A stretch of DNA of 64,000 nt. Source: Cryptomeria japonica (taxonomy: Eukaryota > Streptophyta > Pinopsida > Cupressales > Cupressaceae). Below are positions 43,430 through 55,710 of this stretch, one piece after another. The first letter of the stretch is position 1. Each line of letters begins with the position of its first letter. Below the pieces are notes generated by a model that saw only the letters and a program-made list of their open reading frames with translations, did no database searches and had not been told where the DNA came from. The DNA lies in the NCBI RefSeq assembly GCF_030272615.1, contig NC_081411.1, positions 187,433,449 through 187,497,448 of the forward strand, read 5' to 3'. A program made the position numbers and the translations under genes.

Positions 43430-45072
43430 TGTAGCGTCGTAAATTGTACGCACTTGCTAGGGTGGTACAATTTCACACCTAGTTTAGCACCCGCCTTGGC
43501 GCATTTTGCATTTTGCATTGCATTTCCCCTTAGCGCTTAATTAATTTAATTAATTAGGTCTAAGGTCCTATTTCATCATCTCCCACATCATAAAGTTGGG
43601 CCCTTTCATTAAAGTGTGCCCCTTTCATTTTATTCTTCCAATACATCATTTAATCAAAAACCCTAATTAGGTCCTATTTTGAACTTGGGGGCTTGATTTC
43701 GAGGGTCAAAACATCTCGAAATCAGTTGTAACTTCAGGATTCTCTCTAAAATCATCATATCCGACGGCCTTGAAAATTTGGTGAAAAGTTGTCGGGACCA
43801 TGGCGCCCGGAGTGCAACATGGTCCCGGACATTTTTCCCAAAATTTTAGGAGCGCGATCCAATCATAAAATAAAGCCTAACCCCAAGAAATTGGCGGGAG
43901 ATTCAATCTCTAGGTCGGCCAAAAGTTGAAATTAAGACCTAGGGTTTCATATATAAGAGCTCTCTTTCTTCATTTGAAAGGATCCGAATTTTGGTTTTGG
44001 AGGACCTCATATGCAGCGAAAGAGCAGATCTTTGAAGACTTCAATAACATTCAACATCCATCTATCAAGCATTTATCAATTTCATTCATACATTTAGGGC
44101 TTTGAAGACATTGAAGAACAATAGGAGATTACCGATTGAAGATTGGCTTGTACTCCTCCCTTGAGGGTTGGGTATGATTTCATGTTGTTTTCATGTCTTT
44201 GCATAAGCTTCAATATATCCTTTATTCATGCTTTAGATCACTTTGCATCTTGATTTAGAGCATTCACATTATCATTTACAAGCAATTAGGGTTTACTTTC
44301 TAGGTTGCTCTAGTTTGCTTTCTTGCATTTTAGGACCTTGCACACACACTAGGTCTGCACACACAATACATTTTACAATACAACTTGGCTATTCGTGGAG
44401 GTGGAAATCGCCGAAGCGGGGGTTTGACTAAGGCAAAACCCTATATAGCCGCCCACCACACCTTTTCAGATATAAGTGCAGGTTTCGGAATTCGGACGAC
44501 GCCGCAAGTTACAGATCCGGAAGAAGCAGACGGAGACCGAACTTCACACCAAATCTCAAAGCAAAAGACCAGGACAGGGGCGTGGGGCGCCCTGGTCCTG
44601 CCAGGATAGGGGTGCTGGGCGCCCTGGTCCTCCTGACAGACAGCATTTTCAGCATTTTTGACAGCTTTTCCAGAGTGCAAAACAGCAGTTTTCAGAGCAA
44701 TTTCAGGGGCAGAATCAGGACAGTGGCGCCCGCGCCCCCGTCCCGAACATTTTCAGTCAGATTTTAACTCCGGGTACGCGTTTACATTCTTGTCTTGTCC
44801 TTGTGTTTACAGCTTTCCATTGTTTAAGTTCAATTCTGTAATCTTGTTATTAGTTCATACTTACACTTTGGGGTTAAGGATTGAACTTGCATCATTTTAT
44901 CTATCATTTGCAACAAGGGAATAGAAATCCTAATAGGTATCACGTGGCTCTCTCTTCCACAAAAAGAAGTAGCCAATTGTGTGATACCTCTAGGCTCTTT
45001 CGTATTCCACAAGTGTGTGGTTGAAAGTGAGATTAGGGCATGTTTGCTTAGTGTCACTTTTTCCCCCACACA
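43430..45072 (+). repeat. 3' LTR (1643 bp)
   Basis: Near-identical copy of 36634-38306, one 30-bp minisatellite unit shorter. TATATAAG at 43950-43957. Confidence 0.9.
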
Positions 45073-45077
45073 GTTCA

Positions 45078-48048
45078 TTTTGTGGGTTGTTTATCAATTT
45101 ATATTTTCATTCCTTATTCTTTATACCTTGATCATTTTATATTTTTTTATTGTGTAATCTTTATATCTTGGTAATTTTACTTTTTAAGAATGCATGTGTC
45201 AATTTCTTATAGTGTGATTGATTCTTTTCCTCTTGAATTTGTTGCTTTAGCGAAATTATTATTTGTAAATTTGCAGTTATTTATTGTTTCCTTTGATCCT
45301 TATCTTTCTTTCTTATTGATGGAGATTCTCTTTCTCATGGTCAATTTTGTTAGTGTCTAAGTCTTTTAGTTTATGTGGAATATCAAGCATATTGGCATAA
45401 ACTACCATATCTCATAAGGATCTCTAGATCATATGAGGGAGTAGGTGGTGTAATTAATTTTGTTGTGAGGATGGGTGCTATAATGAGACTAGTATGGGAT
45501 GGTCATAATCCATTCTCCATATGTTTCGTGCATAATATTATTCTAACTATCTTGGAAGTTAAACCCCTTAGACAAACAAGGGAAAGGTACTTGTAAATGT
45601 ATGGAGGGTCCTTAAGACGATCTATCTAAATGGTTATATGTCTATAGGTTGTATAATTATATGGTTAATGTATCTATGTCTCTTTGGTTACATGGTTCTA
45701 ATACTTAGCATCCTTGTAGATTGATTTTATGAACATTGTGATATAAATCTTGTGATGTGGTGCTTGAGATGTGCATTGGTTAAAATATGTATGAACAATG
45801 TGAATTGTCAAATAAACCTTGTCTTAAAAGATTATGTAAGGAAATGTTTTACGTACTTGCAATACATTTGCTTTTGATTTTGTAAATTATGGTATTAAAG
45901 TGATTCTCTTAGGTGTATGGATTTAGTGAAATTAAATAAGTAATAATTAAAAAATTTACTTTAAATATTCTTATATGTTGTGTATCATGTGGATGACATC
46001 TAGTATGAGTACTAAATGAAAGATTTGGTACCTATTAACTTACCTTGGATATTGTTTACCCCTAAATAATTTTGTTCTACTCCCCAAATATTTTATCAAT
46101 TGATCATAGACCTTTTTCCCTTGTAACGACCTTGTTCATGTTACTCTATTTCATTGGATCAATACCTTGACCCAATCTTGTTACTCAACTTGACATTTTC
46201 TCGTATTTATGCACATTTCATTGAGGATATGTTTTCTTATAATTACTTATTTTATAATTGAGCTACCATGCAAGAACATATAGGGACCAATTGTTCCTAC
46301 ATTTGATGCATTTAGTAGGACACTAGAAGCTAGACCCTCGAGGCTATATGTCATGCTACGATAAAATTTCACCCTATCAATGTAATGTTGACAAATATGA
46401 AAGGTTTGACAACACGGTTTGGATTTTACTTACATCTTAGCCTTAACTACTTCTAGGTCCATTTGTTGAGAACATTCATGGTGAAAATTCTTTCATTAAA
46501 ATATCGATGGGAAATTTTCAAGAATTTCAAGTACATGGATAATACTTGAAGCATTATTCTTCTTCATCTTTGGCATATTTGTTCCATACATACTTTTTGT
46601 ACCCTTATTTGTGTGTTGTATAGCCATGGCTATCTATGACTCATGATTTTTTTTTGTCATTTTGTGTGTCTTGTCTTGAGATCTACATCTTGAAGGATTC
46701 TTTTATCCTGGCTATGTTCCATTGGAGCAAAGATCCTCAACCAAGAGCCACTATTAGAGTGTTCTATTTTTTATACTAAGTTTTGCAAGGTTTTAGCCTA
46801 TTTCATCTTCATGGTTTTATAATTCTTCATTTTGTTGCTAAAACCATTGTTTTAATGTACAAGTGTCCTTTGTAATGTTGTTGATTTTCTAATCTTATGT
46901 TGATTGGTTTTCCCTATTACATCATTCAAAGTCTATAGTCTAGTACCTTTATAAGTCATTATTATTGAATACTTTCCTTTCAAAAACAAGACATTTTCTA
47001 TAATCACTTTATTGTATCATTTTGGGGTTATGTTACATCTTATGGCTTCCACATGCATTATATTTGTGAAACCTTGATTACATTTTGCACAACCTTTATA
47101 TCATGTTTTTCATATGAGGTATGAGTACTAAAGTAGTGAGTGTGCAACATTTTGCCATGTATAATCAAGAAAATTGGTTGTACGTGACATCTTTTGTAAT
47201 GTTAAGAGGACCTCTTGCTTAGTTGATGTGTTGCTATTGGTCCATTTGTGTATATGTATGCACTCTATCTATCATAACTTTCTTGTCAACTAGTGATTTC
47301 TTGCCTCCTATTGCATATCATGTTGGTCCTTCACATAGTATTTTGTATATGTGTCCCTTTCCCACTACTACAATGCATGATGGATTTGTATTTTCTAGTA
47401 TCTAATGGTGTTCCATCCAACTTGGTTATATAGTGTATGGTGGTCTTTCTTAGGTTTTGCTCACCATAAACAATGCATGTCGCAATGGGGTTGGCCCATC
47501 ATGTCTTATGCTATTTTCTTCAAAAAGTATTATTGCAATACTCATTTTACTTTATACATTTTGTGATAGGAAGATATCAGCTTGTAAAATGTAATAGTAA
47601 TTCAATACCATATACTTAGGCTCCATCGTGCATATAGCTTGTGCACGTAAATTTCTTGATAGGCACTAGTGGATAGTATTTCTTTATCTTTTATGAAGCT
47701 AACTTCTTTAGGAAGGATTTGAGCTTTGTCAAAGATCCTCCATTATGGAGGAGTTTAAGGATTGCATAGCTCACCTTCATCTCATTGAACTCAGCAAGAT
47801 TATGTTAAGCAATGTGGAACAATTTTCACCTCTTCCTTCCATGCATATTATTGTATCTTGTAGGATTTCCCTCCTGCCTCTCTTCCTAGCTTTAATTTAT
47901 GTGACTACTTACACATCTTTATTTGGTAGAGTAATAACATGGCCCTTTTAGATCATTCATGCTCTCTTCTTGTTATAACATAGTTGCTAAATTAGAGTAA
48001 CATACTCGTGTTTTTTTATTACCATCATAATAACTACAAAGGGGGAAT
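45078..48048. other. AT-rich spacer, nothing recognised
   Basis: Three kilobases without a supported gene, LTR end or repeat array. Open frames such as 45375-45596 and 47745-47951 are short and carry no known motif. Confidence 0.45.
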
Positions 48049-48053
48049 TTAAC

Positions 48054-48878
48054 TGATGCAACCATAACCAGTAAAAACACTCAAAAGAGTCAATCGGCTT
48101 ATGCAGGAAGAGAGACACAACGAAAGTAGTAAGAAAACATAACAAATTCACATAAACAGATCAGATTACAGCCTAAGAACTTCCGGAAATCATCCGGCAA
48201 TCTTCACATTATCATCAAAGAACATCTAGTAGTTAACCGATTACATGCAGGCTTCAAGCCAAATACAATCCAACCGGGACTCTAAGAATCATCTGGATCA
48301 CAACATGCAAATCTCAATCCTTATTCTCAGTTCTACTTCCTCTGCCTCCACAAATGATTACATAACATCATATTTATACCCACCGGAACACATCTGTGTC
48401 GACCTCAAAGGATTAAATTCACCAATGCAGGAAAATGAAACGTGTAATTAGGTCGGCCCTAAGATTTAAGAAATCTTTTTGGAAAATAACAACCAAGTGA
48501 TGTAGTTCAGGAGGAAGGTTGGCCACACACCAAAGAACATCGGACAAGACCCAGGATGGATCCACATGCCAAGAATCGCGTCGGAATGAAGGAAAACCAA
48601 CCAGTAAGCACAAGAACTACCCCAGGAAGGAACCTAGAAACAGCCAACCGCAAGCGATGACTAACCGGAGAAGAACCCAAATGAGCTAGAAACCTGGAAT
48701 CAACCACATGATACCCCCAGGAAACTGCAAACAAGATCTGCCACGAAGAACAAGCAACTACCGGTACATACTGATAAGAATACTGAAACTGCACAAAGAA
48801 CTAAACAAGAACAAAACTGAAAGGACATGTTTTGGGTTGATGCAAGATTGCTCATCGACCGAGGATGCTCCTACATCA
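48054..48878 (-). repeat. Gypsy 3' LTR (825 bp)
   Basis: The + strand runs TGATGCAACCATAACCAG to CTCCTACATCA, collinear with 57523-58273. It is longer by 74 bp net because of small indels, for example CAGATCAGATTACAGCC near 48158, absent from the 5' copy. Confidence 0.85.
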
Positions 48879-49042
48879 AACAACCTAGGTAGAAAAAGAT
48901 GTTTCATGAGAGGCAACTCATGAACATCTAAAAGGATTCAGAATGAAGATCCCGTGCTCATTTTTTATCCAAATATCTTCTTTATCTACCAATCTCTTCT
49001 CTATCTCTCTCTGTGCTTCAACCGGCTTCTTTAACCTATGAC

Positions 49043-49889
49043 TGTTAGGTCCCAGAGACAACTGAGAAGGGGATGAATCAGTTTTCTAATAAATTCAACC
49101 AAAATTAACTTAACCAAAACTTAATTCTTAATACCGGTAAACCAAACTTTATGTCGGTAGATAGTTTTAACAGTTAATTGCAATTATACCAGTAAAGATT
49201 AATGCATGAACAGAAAGACAACAACATCCACAACACATAACACAAATGTTTGTACATGGAAACCCTGCAAGGGGAAAAACCACGGTGGGAAGCCTTACCC
49301 ACAATCAAATATGTATAGCTATGCTTATTTTCGCATATACCTTATTGCAATCCTTTTCGCATTCACAATCCCTTCTCCTTTCGATCTTACAAATAAGATC
49401 TTACATATATACCATAACCTAAGACCAATTGAATAGGTCGGCTCACTAAAAGATATTACAATGAAATCAATTACAAAGAAATCAATATCCGATGCATGAT
49501 GTCAGCTCAATGCATTTACAAAAATAATAAATCATTTCCATAACATGACGTACTGATCTGGAATAGATAAGTCTGTCGGTGCTTATCCTGGACCTATTTG
49601 TCGGTAACAGCAAATATGCAAACTCAAATAAACAATTAACCAAATCGCCAAAACCAAGTGATCGAATAATGTTTTCGACATAACCAAGTAGTTTCCAAGT
49701 CATTCCAAGTGTCGGTGAACAATATAATATGTCGGTGAACCAAATACCAATGACTTGCATAAGTCTCTGTTTTGCCAGTGAACATAACCAAAATCTCCAA
49801 GTGCTAATAAGTGTTGACAAGTGTTGACAAGCGATAACAAGTGTTGACATCAATGACAAAACCATATTAACATATCCAAAATACCAACA
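49043..49889 (-). repeat. Copia 3' LTR with 233-bp deletion (847 bp)
   Basis: Collinear with the 5' LTR except that bases corresponding to about 54723-54957 are missing at 49310-49316. TCAAATGAT occurs at both edges of that block in the 5' LTR (54717 and 54942), suggesting slippage or recombination between short direct repeats. The polypurine tract (minus strand CCAAAGGGGGAGAT) follows at 49890-49903. Confidence 0.9.
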
Positions 49890-50170
49890 ATCTCCCCCTT
49901 TGGCATTGATGGCAACACAAGATGGAAAAACCATCAAAGTGCCAAAATAGAAATGCCAAAAACCAAAAATCAACAATCTCCCAAAGAGATGATAACCAGA
50001 AATAAAAAATACATAATATCCCTCCCCAAGGGATAAAGTCTCTCCTCCTAGGAATAATATGTGTTATCCATGTGTTTTTCCATATCAATCTCTCCCCCTT
50101 TGACATCAAATGTCAAAGCAATACAAAACAAAATACAATTAGTTCAAAGAACTTATCACAAAATACCAAT

Positions 50171-50560
50171 TCATTCAATATACCGAATACTCCCCCGAGA
50201 AGTAGCTCTCCTCATCAAAGCCGGAATAAAAAATTTCTCTGTTAATTTTGTCGGTTGATGACAAACATCAATTGTCCAAGTCTCTACCGGTGGGGGTAGG
50301 ACTCCAAGTTGCTCTTTGAGATACTCAAATGTTGCCTTAGGCAAAGGCTTTGTAAAAATATTTGCAATTTGCTCTTTAGTATTCACATAAACCAATTTCA
50401 CTTCTTTTGCTTCAACATTCTCCTTTAGAAAATTGAATTTGATAGAAATGTGTTTAGTCTTAGAGTGAAATATCGGGTTCTTAGATATATCAATTGCTGT
50501 CATATTATCACAGTAGATAGTTATAGGTTCCTTGCATTTTACCTTTATGTCCTTCAACAT
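50171..50560 (-). pseudogene. pol: Copia RNase H C-terminus
   Basis: Open for 129 codons: EPITIYCDNMTAIDISKN, SKTKHISIKFNFLKENV, KEQIANIFTKPLPKATFEYL, ending about 280 bp before the polypurine tract. The piece joining it to RT (50560-50804) is frame-shifted but still reads as RNase H on the minus strand (the region of the STAEAEY-like motif). It would degrade RNA in RNA:DNA hybrids if intact. Confidence 0.8.
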
Positions 50561-50803
50561 TTGCTTGATCCATAATACTTGTGTACAGTTGGTTGCTACT
50601 GCAACATATTTTGATTTTGTTGTTGATAGACTTGTACAACTCTGTTACTTGCTCAACCATGAAATTAGTCTGCTGGCAAGAAAAAATGCTCCGCCGGTGG
50701 TGCTTTTTCTGTCATCCACATCTCTTGCCCAAGTAGCATCTGTGTATGCACATAAGTCAAAATTTTCATTTCTAGGATACCATAAACCAAGATTTGTAGT
50801 GCT

Positions 50804-52013
50804 CTATAGGTACCGAAAAATCCTTTTCATTGCTGATTCATGATTTTCTTTAGGATTACTCTGAAATCTTGAAACAATACATACTGCATTCATAATATCA
50901 AGTCTTGTTTGTGTCAAATACAGTAAACCTCCTATCATAGATTTGTATCTAGTCGGATTAACAGGTGTAGATTCATCCTTCAAAGATAATTTATTAGTTG
51001 TAACCATAGGTGTGCTTACCGGTTTACAGTTTTCCATGTCAAATTTCTTTAGTAATTCCTTCAAGTACTTGGATTGACATAGGAATATACCTTTATCAGT
51101 CTGTGAAATCTGCAATCCTAAAAAGAATTTTATCTCTCCAATCATAGACATTTCAAATTCTTGTTGCATTTTGTTAGAAAAGTCTTTACACAAACCATCT
51201 TCTCCTCCAAAGATTATATCATCAACAAAAACTTCAATAACCAAGATGTCATCATTAGTCACTTTGTAGTATAGATTGTTGTCAGCATTACCTTTAGTGT
51301 ACCAAACTTCAAAAGATATTTGTCCAATCTAGCATACCAAGCTCCAGGAGCTTGTTTCAATCCATATAAAACTTTCCTTAACCTGCAAACCATGTCTTTG
51401 TTATCCATCAAAGAAAATCCATCAAGTTGCTCAATGTAAACTTCTTCTTCAAGATCTCATTCAGGAAAGGAAAAATTAAAACTATTTGATATACTTTATA
51501 GTTCTTGTGTGCTGCAAAAGCCAATAAAAGTCTGATTGCCTCAATTCTAGCTACCGGTGCAAAGGTTTCATTGTAATCAATTCCTTCTTTTTGAGAATAT
51601 CCCTTACACACCAATCTTGCTTTGTTTCTGATTACCATGCCATCTTCATTAAGTTTATTTCTGAAAACCCATTTAGTTCCAATTACATTTTTGTCTTTAG
51701 GCCGGGGAACTAATGACCAAGTGTTATTCCTTTCAATTTGTTCCAATTCATCTTCCATTGCTTTAATCCAATATTTATCTTCACATGCCTCATTAATTGA
51801 TGTAGGTTCAATTTGAGAAATAAGACATACCTCCTCATTTGTCAATCTTCCTCTAGTCATAACTCCTTGAAATTTGTTTCCAATTATCTGATCTTCAAAA
51901 TGATCCAATCTTACATACCGGGGTGTTTTTACTTGTTGTTGTTCTTCAGTGACTGTTGAATCTCCAGATGATGCCGGTGTAACTGGATCACCATTCTGTA
52001 CCAGTGTATTCAC
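50804..52013 (-). pseudogene. pol: Copia reverse transcriptase, two frameshifted parts
   Basis: The N-terminal part is open at 52013-51408 (NTWSLVPRPKDKNVIGTKWV, ARLVCKGYSQKEGIDYNETF, APVARIEAIRLLLAFAAH). It loses the frame just after YKVYQI, where QMDVKSAFLNG is usual. The C-terminal part is open at 51262-50804 with catalytic FVDD (51229-51218), SMIGEIKFFLGLQISQ and GGLLYLTQTRLDIM. Between 51262 and 51408 the sequence still resembles RT but is out of frame. Confidence 0.85.
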
Positions 52014-52118
52014 AGTAGGTTCATTTGTGATTATCTCTATTGCTGGTTCAGAGTTTGTATACCTTGAATTTTCTCTAAATTGTTCATCGATTTTCGCATT
52101 TGCACTCTCAACAATTTT

Positions 52119-53201
52119 CTACAGTCTCTTGTTAAAACATCTATATACCTTGCTCTTCGATGAATAACCAAGAAATATTTTTTCATCACTTCTAGGATCA
52201 AATTTGCCAATATACTCATCTCTTCTAATATAGCATTTGCTTCTAGATATTCTAAAATATTTAAGAGTAGGGGTATTACCAAACCATAGTTCATGTGGGG
52301 TCTTACCGATTTCTCCTCTAATGTGAACTCTATTGAATGTATAAATAGTTGTATTGATCGCTTCTCTCCAGTATATATGAGGTAGATTTGCTTCTGATAT
52401 CATACTTCTGGCTGCATCCAAGATAGTATTGTTTTTCCTTTCCACAACTCCATTCTGTTGGGGTGTCTGGGGTGCTGGCAACTATCTTTTGATCCCATTC
52501 ACTTCACAGAATGCATTAAATTCTTTAAATGTAAATTCACCTCCTTGATTTGATCTCAAACATTTGATTTTCTCTCCAGTTTCATTTTCTACCACCACCT
52601 TGAATAGTTTGAATTTCCCAAATGCTTCAGATTTTTCTCTGAGAAAAGTAACCCAACACATTCTAGAATAGTCATCAATGATTAGCATAAAATACCTATC
52701 TCCTTGTATACTTCTAGTTCTTGCTGGACCACATAAATCAGTATGAATTAAATCAAGAATATTGTTAGACTTCTCCGGAATACTCTTGAAAGATGCTCTA
52801 ACTTGCTTTCCAAATTGACATTCCTTACGTACCGGATTGTGAGGTTTAACAATCTTAGGTAAATCTCTAACTGCCTTAGTAGTACTGATTTTCACAATGA
52901 AATCAAAAATTACATGACAAAGTCTCTTATGCCATAACCAACTTTCATCAATATGTGCAATCAAACATGCTTTCTCATTATTGTTCAAATGAAATATATT
53001 ACCTCTAGCCTGATTACCGATTGCAATTTCCAAGCCAATTCTGTTTAAGATTTTGCATTTACCATTCTTGAATTGTAACTGAAATCTTTTCTCAACTAAT
53101 TGACCAACACTCAAAAGATTATGCTTCAAACCTTCAACATAGTAAACATTATCAATATTGTGCTTACCATCAAAAGATATGGTGCCTTTTCCTTTGATCA
53201 A
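52119..53201 (-). pseudogene. pol: Copia integrase with D-to-N change and a stop
   Basis: The open piece 53201-52482 includes GLKHNLLSVGQLVEK, the GAG-pre-integrase motif WLWHKRLCHVIFD and the integrase core start HTDLCGP. The second catalytic Asp, normally in LRSDNGGEF, reads LRSNQGGEF (N at 52550-52548). A stop at 52482-52484 then splits the core. The next piece (52481-52119, same frame) continues with LPAPQTPQQNGVVERKN, keeping the catalytic Glu, and TPHELWFGNTP. Strand transfer would be lost through the Asp change alone. Confidence 0.85.
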
Positions 53202-53294
53202 ACAAACTTTGTCATCTCCAAATCTTACTAGACCTTCATTGTATTCCTAAAAGGTTAAGAATTTACTCTTATCACCAGTCATCTGACGTGAGCA

Positions 53295-54398
53295 TCATGA
53301 ATCAATGATCCATTCATCCTTATCTTCAACTTTAGCTGTCAAGGCCTGCTCTACCAGTTGAACAGTGGGTGTCGGTTGATCTTCTGTTATAGCAACAAAA
53401 GCCCATCCATTGTCTGTCGGATCCTCATCAGTAACTCCATCAGCATAATAACAAGATTTGTCTTTATTCTTCTTAAACTTGTATTTCTGATAGTCAGGGT
53501 TAGGCTTATATGTTCTTTTAGCTTCTTCTCTTAATCTTGCATGTCTATTAGGACATCTAGATGACATATGACCAATCTTATTACAGTTAAAACATTTAAA
53601 GGGTGCTTTACCTTCATACTTACTTCTAATTGGACCTTTAGGCATTTTCCTTGCAAATAGTTCTTCAAGTTCTTCAAGTTCTTCATTTTCTCTCCTTCTT
53701 TCTTGAAGTTCTCTTGCATAGAAGGCTTTCCAATCAGATTTATCATGTGATGATGGTGATGCAGTTGATGATGATGCCTTGAAAGCTAGATTTGTTTTGA
53801 TAGTAGTAATAGGACCAAATTCCTCAAGCACAAAAGCTGAAAGTTTTCCAACCAAAGTGTCTCTAGATATTGATGCATTAGGCATTGTTCTTAATTCATT
53901 TATAGTAGTAACTTTCATTTTATATGCCGGTGGAAAAGCTCTTAAAACTTTAGAAACAATCTCATCTTCACTTAAGGTTCCTCCACAATATTGTATACCC
54001 AAAACAATTTCATTTACTCTTTCCATAAAAGCGGAAATTCTTTCTTCTTCTTCCATTTTCAAACTTTCATACCTGACCCAGAAGCATTCAAGTTTTGCAA
54101 TTTTGACTGTGGAATCTTCTTCATTCAATGTTTTCAGTTTGTCCCAAATAGCTTTAGCAATAGATCTATCTGACAATGCGCTCAAAAGTGCTTCTCTTGT
54201 TTTGCAATCATTTTCCTCATCTTTTCCCAAGGTTGGTGGATTAGGCTGACCGGGAGTAGGAGTAGTATAACCAATCTTTGTAACCTCCCATATATCCTTT
54301 CCAATGCAATTCAAGTGTCTCTCCATCCTGATCTTCCATATGTCGTAGTTAGTTCCATAAAGTTTCGGACTGTCCTTCCTAAAATAGTTAGAAGACAT
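53295..54398 (-). pseudogene. gag: Copia gag with protease site cut by a stop
   Basis: Open for 367 codons from MSSNYFRKDSPKLYGTNYD. The UBN2 region is intact (KAIWDKLKTLNEEDSTVKIA, AFMERVNEIVLGIQYCGGTL, VLRAFPPAYKMKVTTINELR). The CCHC knuckle CFNCNKIGHMSSRC is complete (about 53555-53600). The frame ends exactly inside the protease active site, ..DEWIIDS-stop: the Gly codon of D-S-G is TGA (53297-53295), and CSRQMTGDKSKF continues in frame. The Gag part itself looks usable. It starts about 45 bp after the primer-binding site. Confidence 0.85.
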
Positions 54399-54440
54399 TG
54401 GATCTCCTCAAGCTATTAAACTTCTGCAAAAAAAGGACTA

Positions 54441-54453
54441 TGCTCTGATACCA
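54441..54453 (-). promoter_or_regulatory. Primer-binding site TGGTATCAGAGCA
   Basis: Canonical Met-tRNA-type site, separated from the LTR end by two bases. Confidence 0.9.
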
Positions 54454-54455
54454 AT

Positions 54456-55535
54456 TGTTAGGTCTCAGAGACAACTGAGAGGGGGGGTGAATCAGTTGTC
54501 CAATAAAATCAACCAAAATTAACTTAACCAAAACTTAATGCTTAATACCGATAAACCAAACTTTATGCCGGTAGACAGTTTTAATAGTTAATTGCAATAC
54601 CGATAAATATTAATGCATGAAATAGAAAGACAACAACATCCACAACACATAACACATATGTTTGTACGTGGAAACCCTGCAAGGGGAAAAACCACGGTGG
54701 GAAGCCTTACCCACAATCAAATGATACTACTGCAGATAATATGTGTGTACAATATGGATTCTGCACATGCAGAGAGGCCAGTTGCCTAGAGCTCACAGCT
54801 CAATCACAAAATGAGAGTCAGACTAACTACAATTGGATGGTTAAATCTAATAACAATGTACTGCACAAAATAGCATCTTCATATGCTGGATTCAGTACCG
54901 GTTAAGTTCTGATTGCCTTCACAAAATCCTTCCTTCAACTTTCAAATGATGTTTGTGTGTATAGCTCTACTTATTTTCGCATATACCTTATTGCAATCCT
55001 TTTCGCATTCACAATCCCTTCTCCTTCTGATCTTACAAATAAGATCTTACATATATACCATAACCTAAGACCAATTGAATAGGTCGGCTCACTAAAAGAT
55101 ATTACAATAAAATCAATTACAAACAAATCAATATCCGATGCATGATGTCGGCTCAATGCATTTACAATAATAATAAATCATTTCCATAACATGTCGTGCT
55201 GATCTGGAATAGATAAATCTATCGGTGCTTATCCTGGACCTATTTGCCGATAACAACAAATATGCAAACTCAAATAAACAATTAACCAAATCGCCAAAAC
55301 CAAGTGATCGAACAATGTTTTCGACATAACCAAGTAGTTTCCAAGTCATTCCAAGTGTCGGTGAACAATATAATCTGTCGGTGAACCAAATACCAGTGAC
55401 TTGCATAAGTCTCTGTTTTGTCGGTGAACATAACCAAAATCTCCAAGTGCTAATAAGTGTTGACAAGTGTTGACAAGTGATGACAAGTGTTGACATCAAT
55501 GACAAAACCATATCAACATATCCAAAATACCAACA
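54456..55535 (-). repeat. Copia 5' LTR (1080 bp)
   Basis: Minus-strand ends are TGTTGGTATTTTGG and ...GACCTAACA. It has the shared terminal block (54474-54495) and the ACGTGGAAACCC...AAAAACCACGGTGGG block (about 54666-54702). Confidence 0.95.
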
Positions 55536-55710
55536 ATGACTCTCTTTGTTTTTCTTTCTTTGCTTCAAATCTACACATTGCCTTTGTTTCTGCAATTTTT
55601 TATTTGGTTGTGCCACAAGACTTTATCCAATTTGTTACCATCAGCTCCTTGTCACCCGGTTCCATCTGTCCATCAGACTCATCTGTCAGATCCTTCTGCC
55701 AACTCATGTC

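Larger units (their letters stand above)
36634..45072 (+). mobile_element. Gypsy-like element with one long ORF, no pol; TSD GTTCA
   Basis: LTRs at 36634-38306 and 43430-45072 begin TGTAGCGTCG and end CCCCCACACA. Perfect duplications GTTCA flank it (36629-36633, 45073-45077). Primer-binding site at 38310 and polypurine tract at 43413-43429 are in place. The internal region holds an open 1058-codon ORF with a retropepsin of the kind found in Ty3/gypsy elements, but no RT, RNase H or integrase. The two LTRs are almost identical apart from one 30-bp repeat unit, so insertion is recent relative to the other elements here. Confidence 0.9.
49043..55535 (-). mobile_element. Complete copia element nested in gypsy; TSD ATGAC
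   Basis: LTRs at 49043-49889 (3') and 54456-55535 (5') enclose gag, protease, integrase, RT and RNase H. Perfect ATGAC duplications lie at 49038-49042 and 55536-55540. Primer-binding site and polypurine tract are canonical. The coding part is broken by stops, frameshifts and catalytic changes, so it cannot move on its own. It inserted into the internal region of the gypsy gag-protease element and is therefore the younger of the two. Confidence 0.95.

Noticed and set aside
48879-49042. Short open stretch in the gypsy tail resembling an integrase C-terminus
   Set aside because: About 40 codons with weak resemblance; cannot be told from chance without a profile search.
55128-55616. Minus-strand open frame of 162 codons
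   Set aside because: Runs from gypsy internal sequence through the copia 5' LTR, and its LTR part is nearly repeated in the 3' LTR frame 49482-49976; an insertion-created chance frame.
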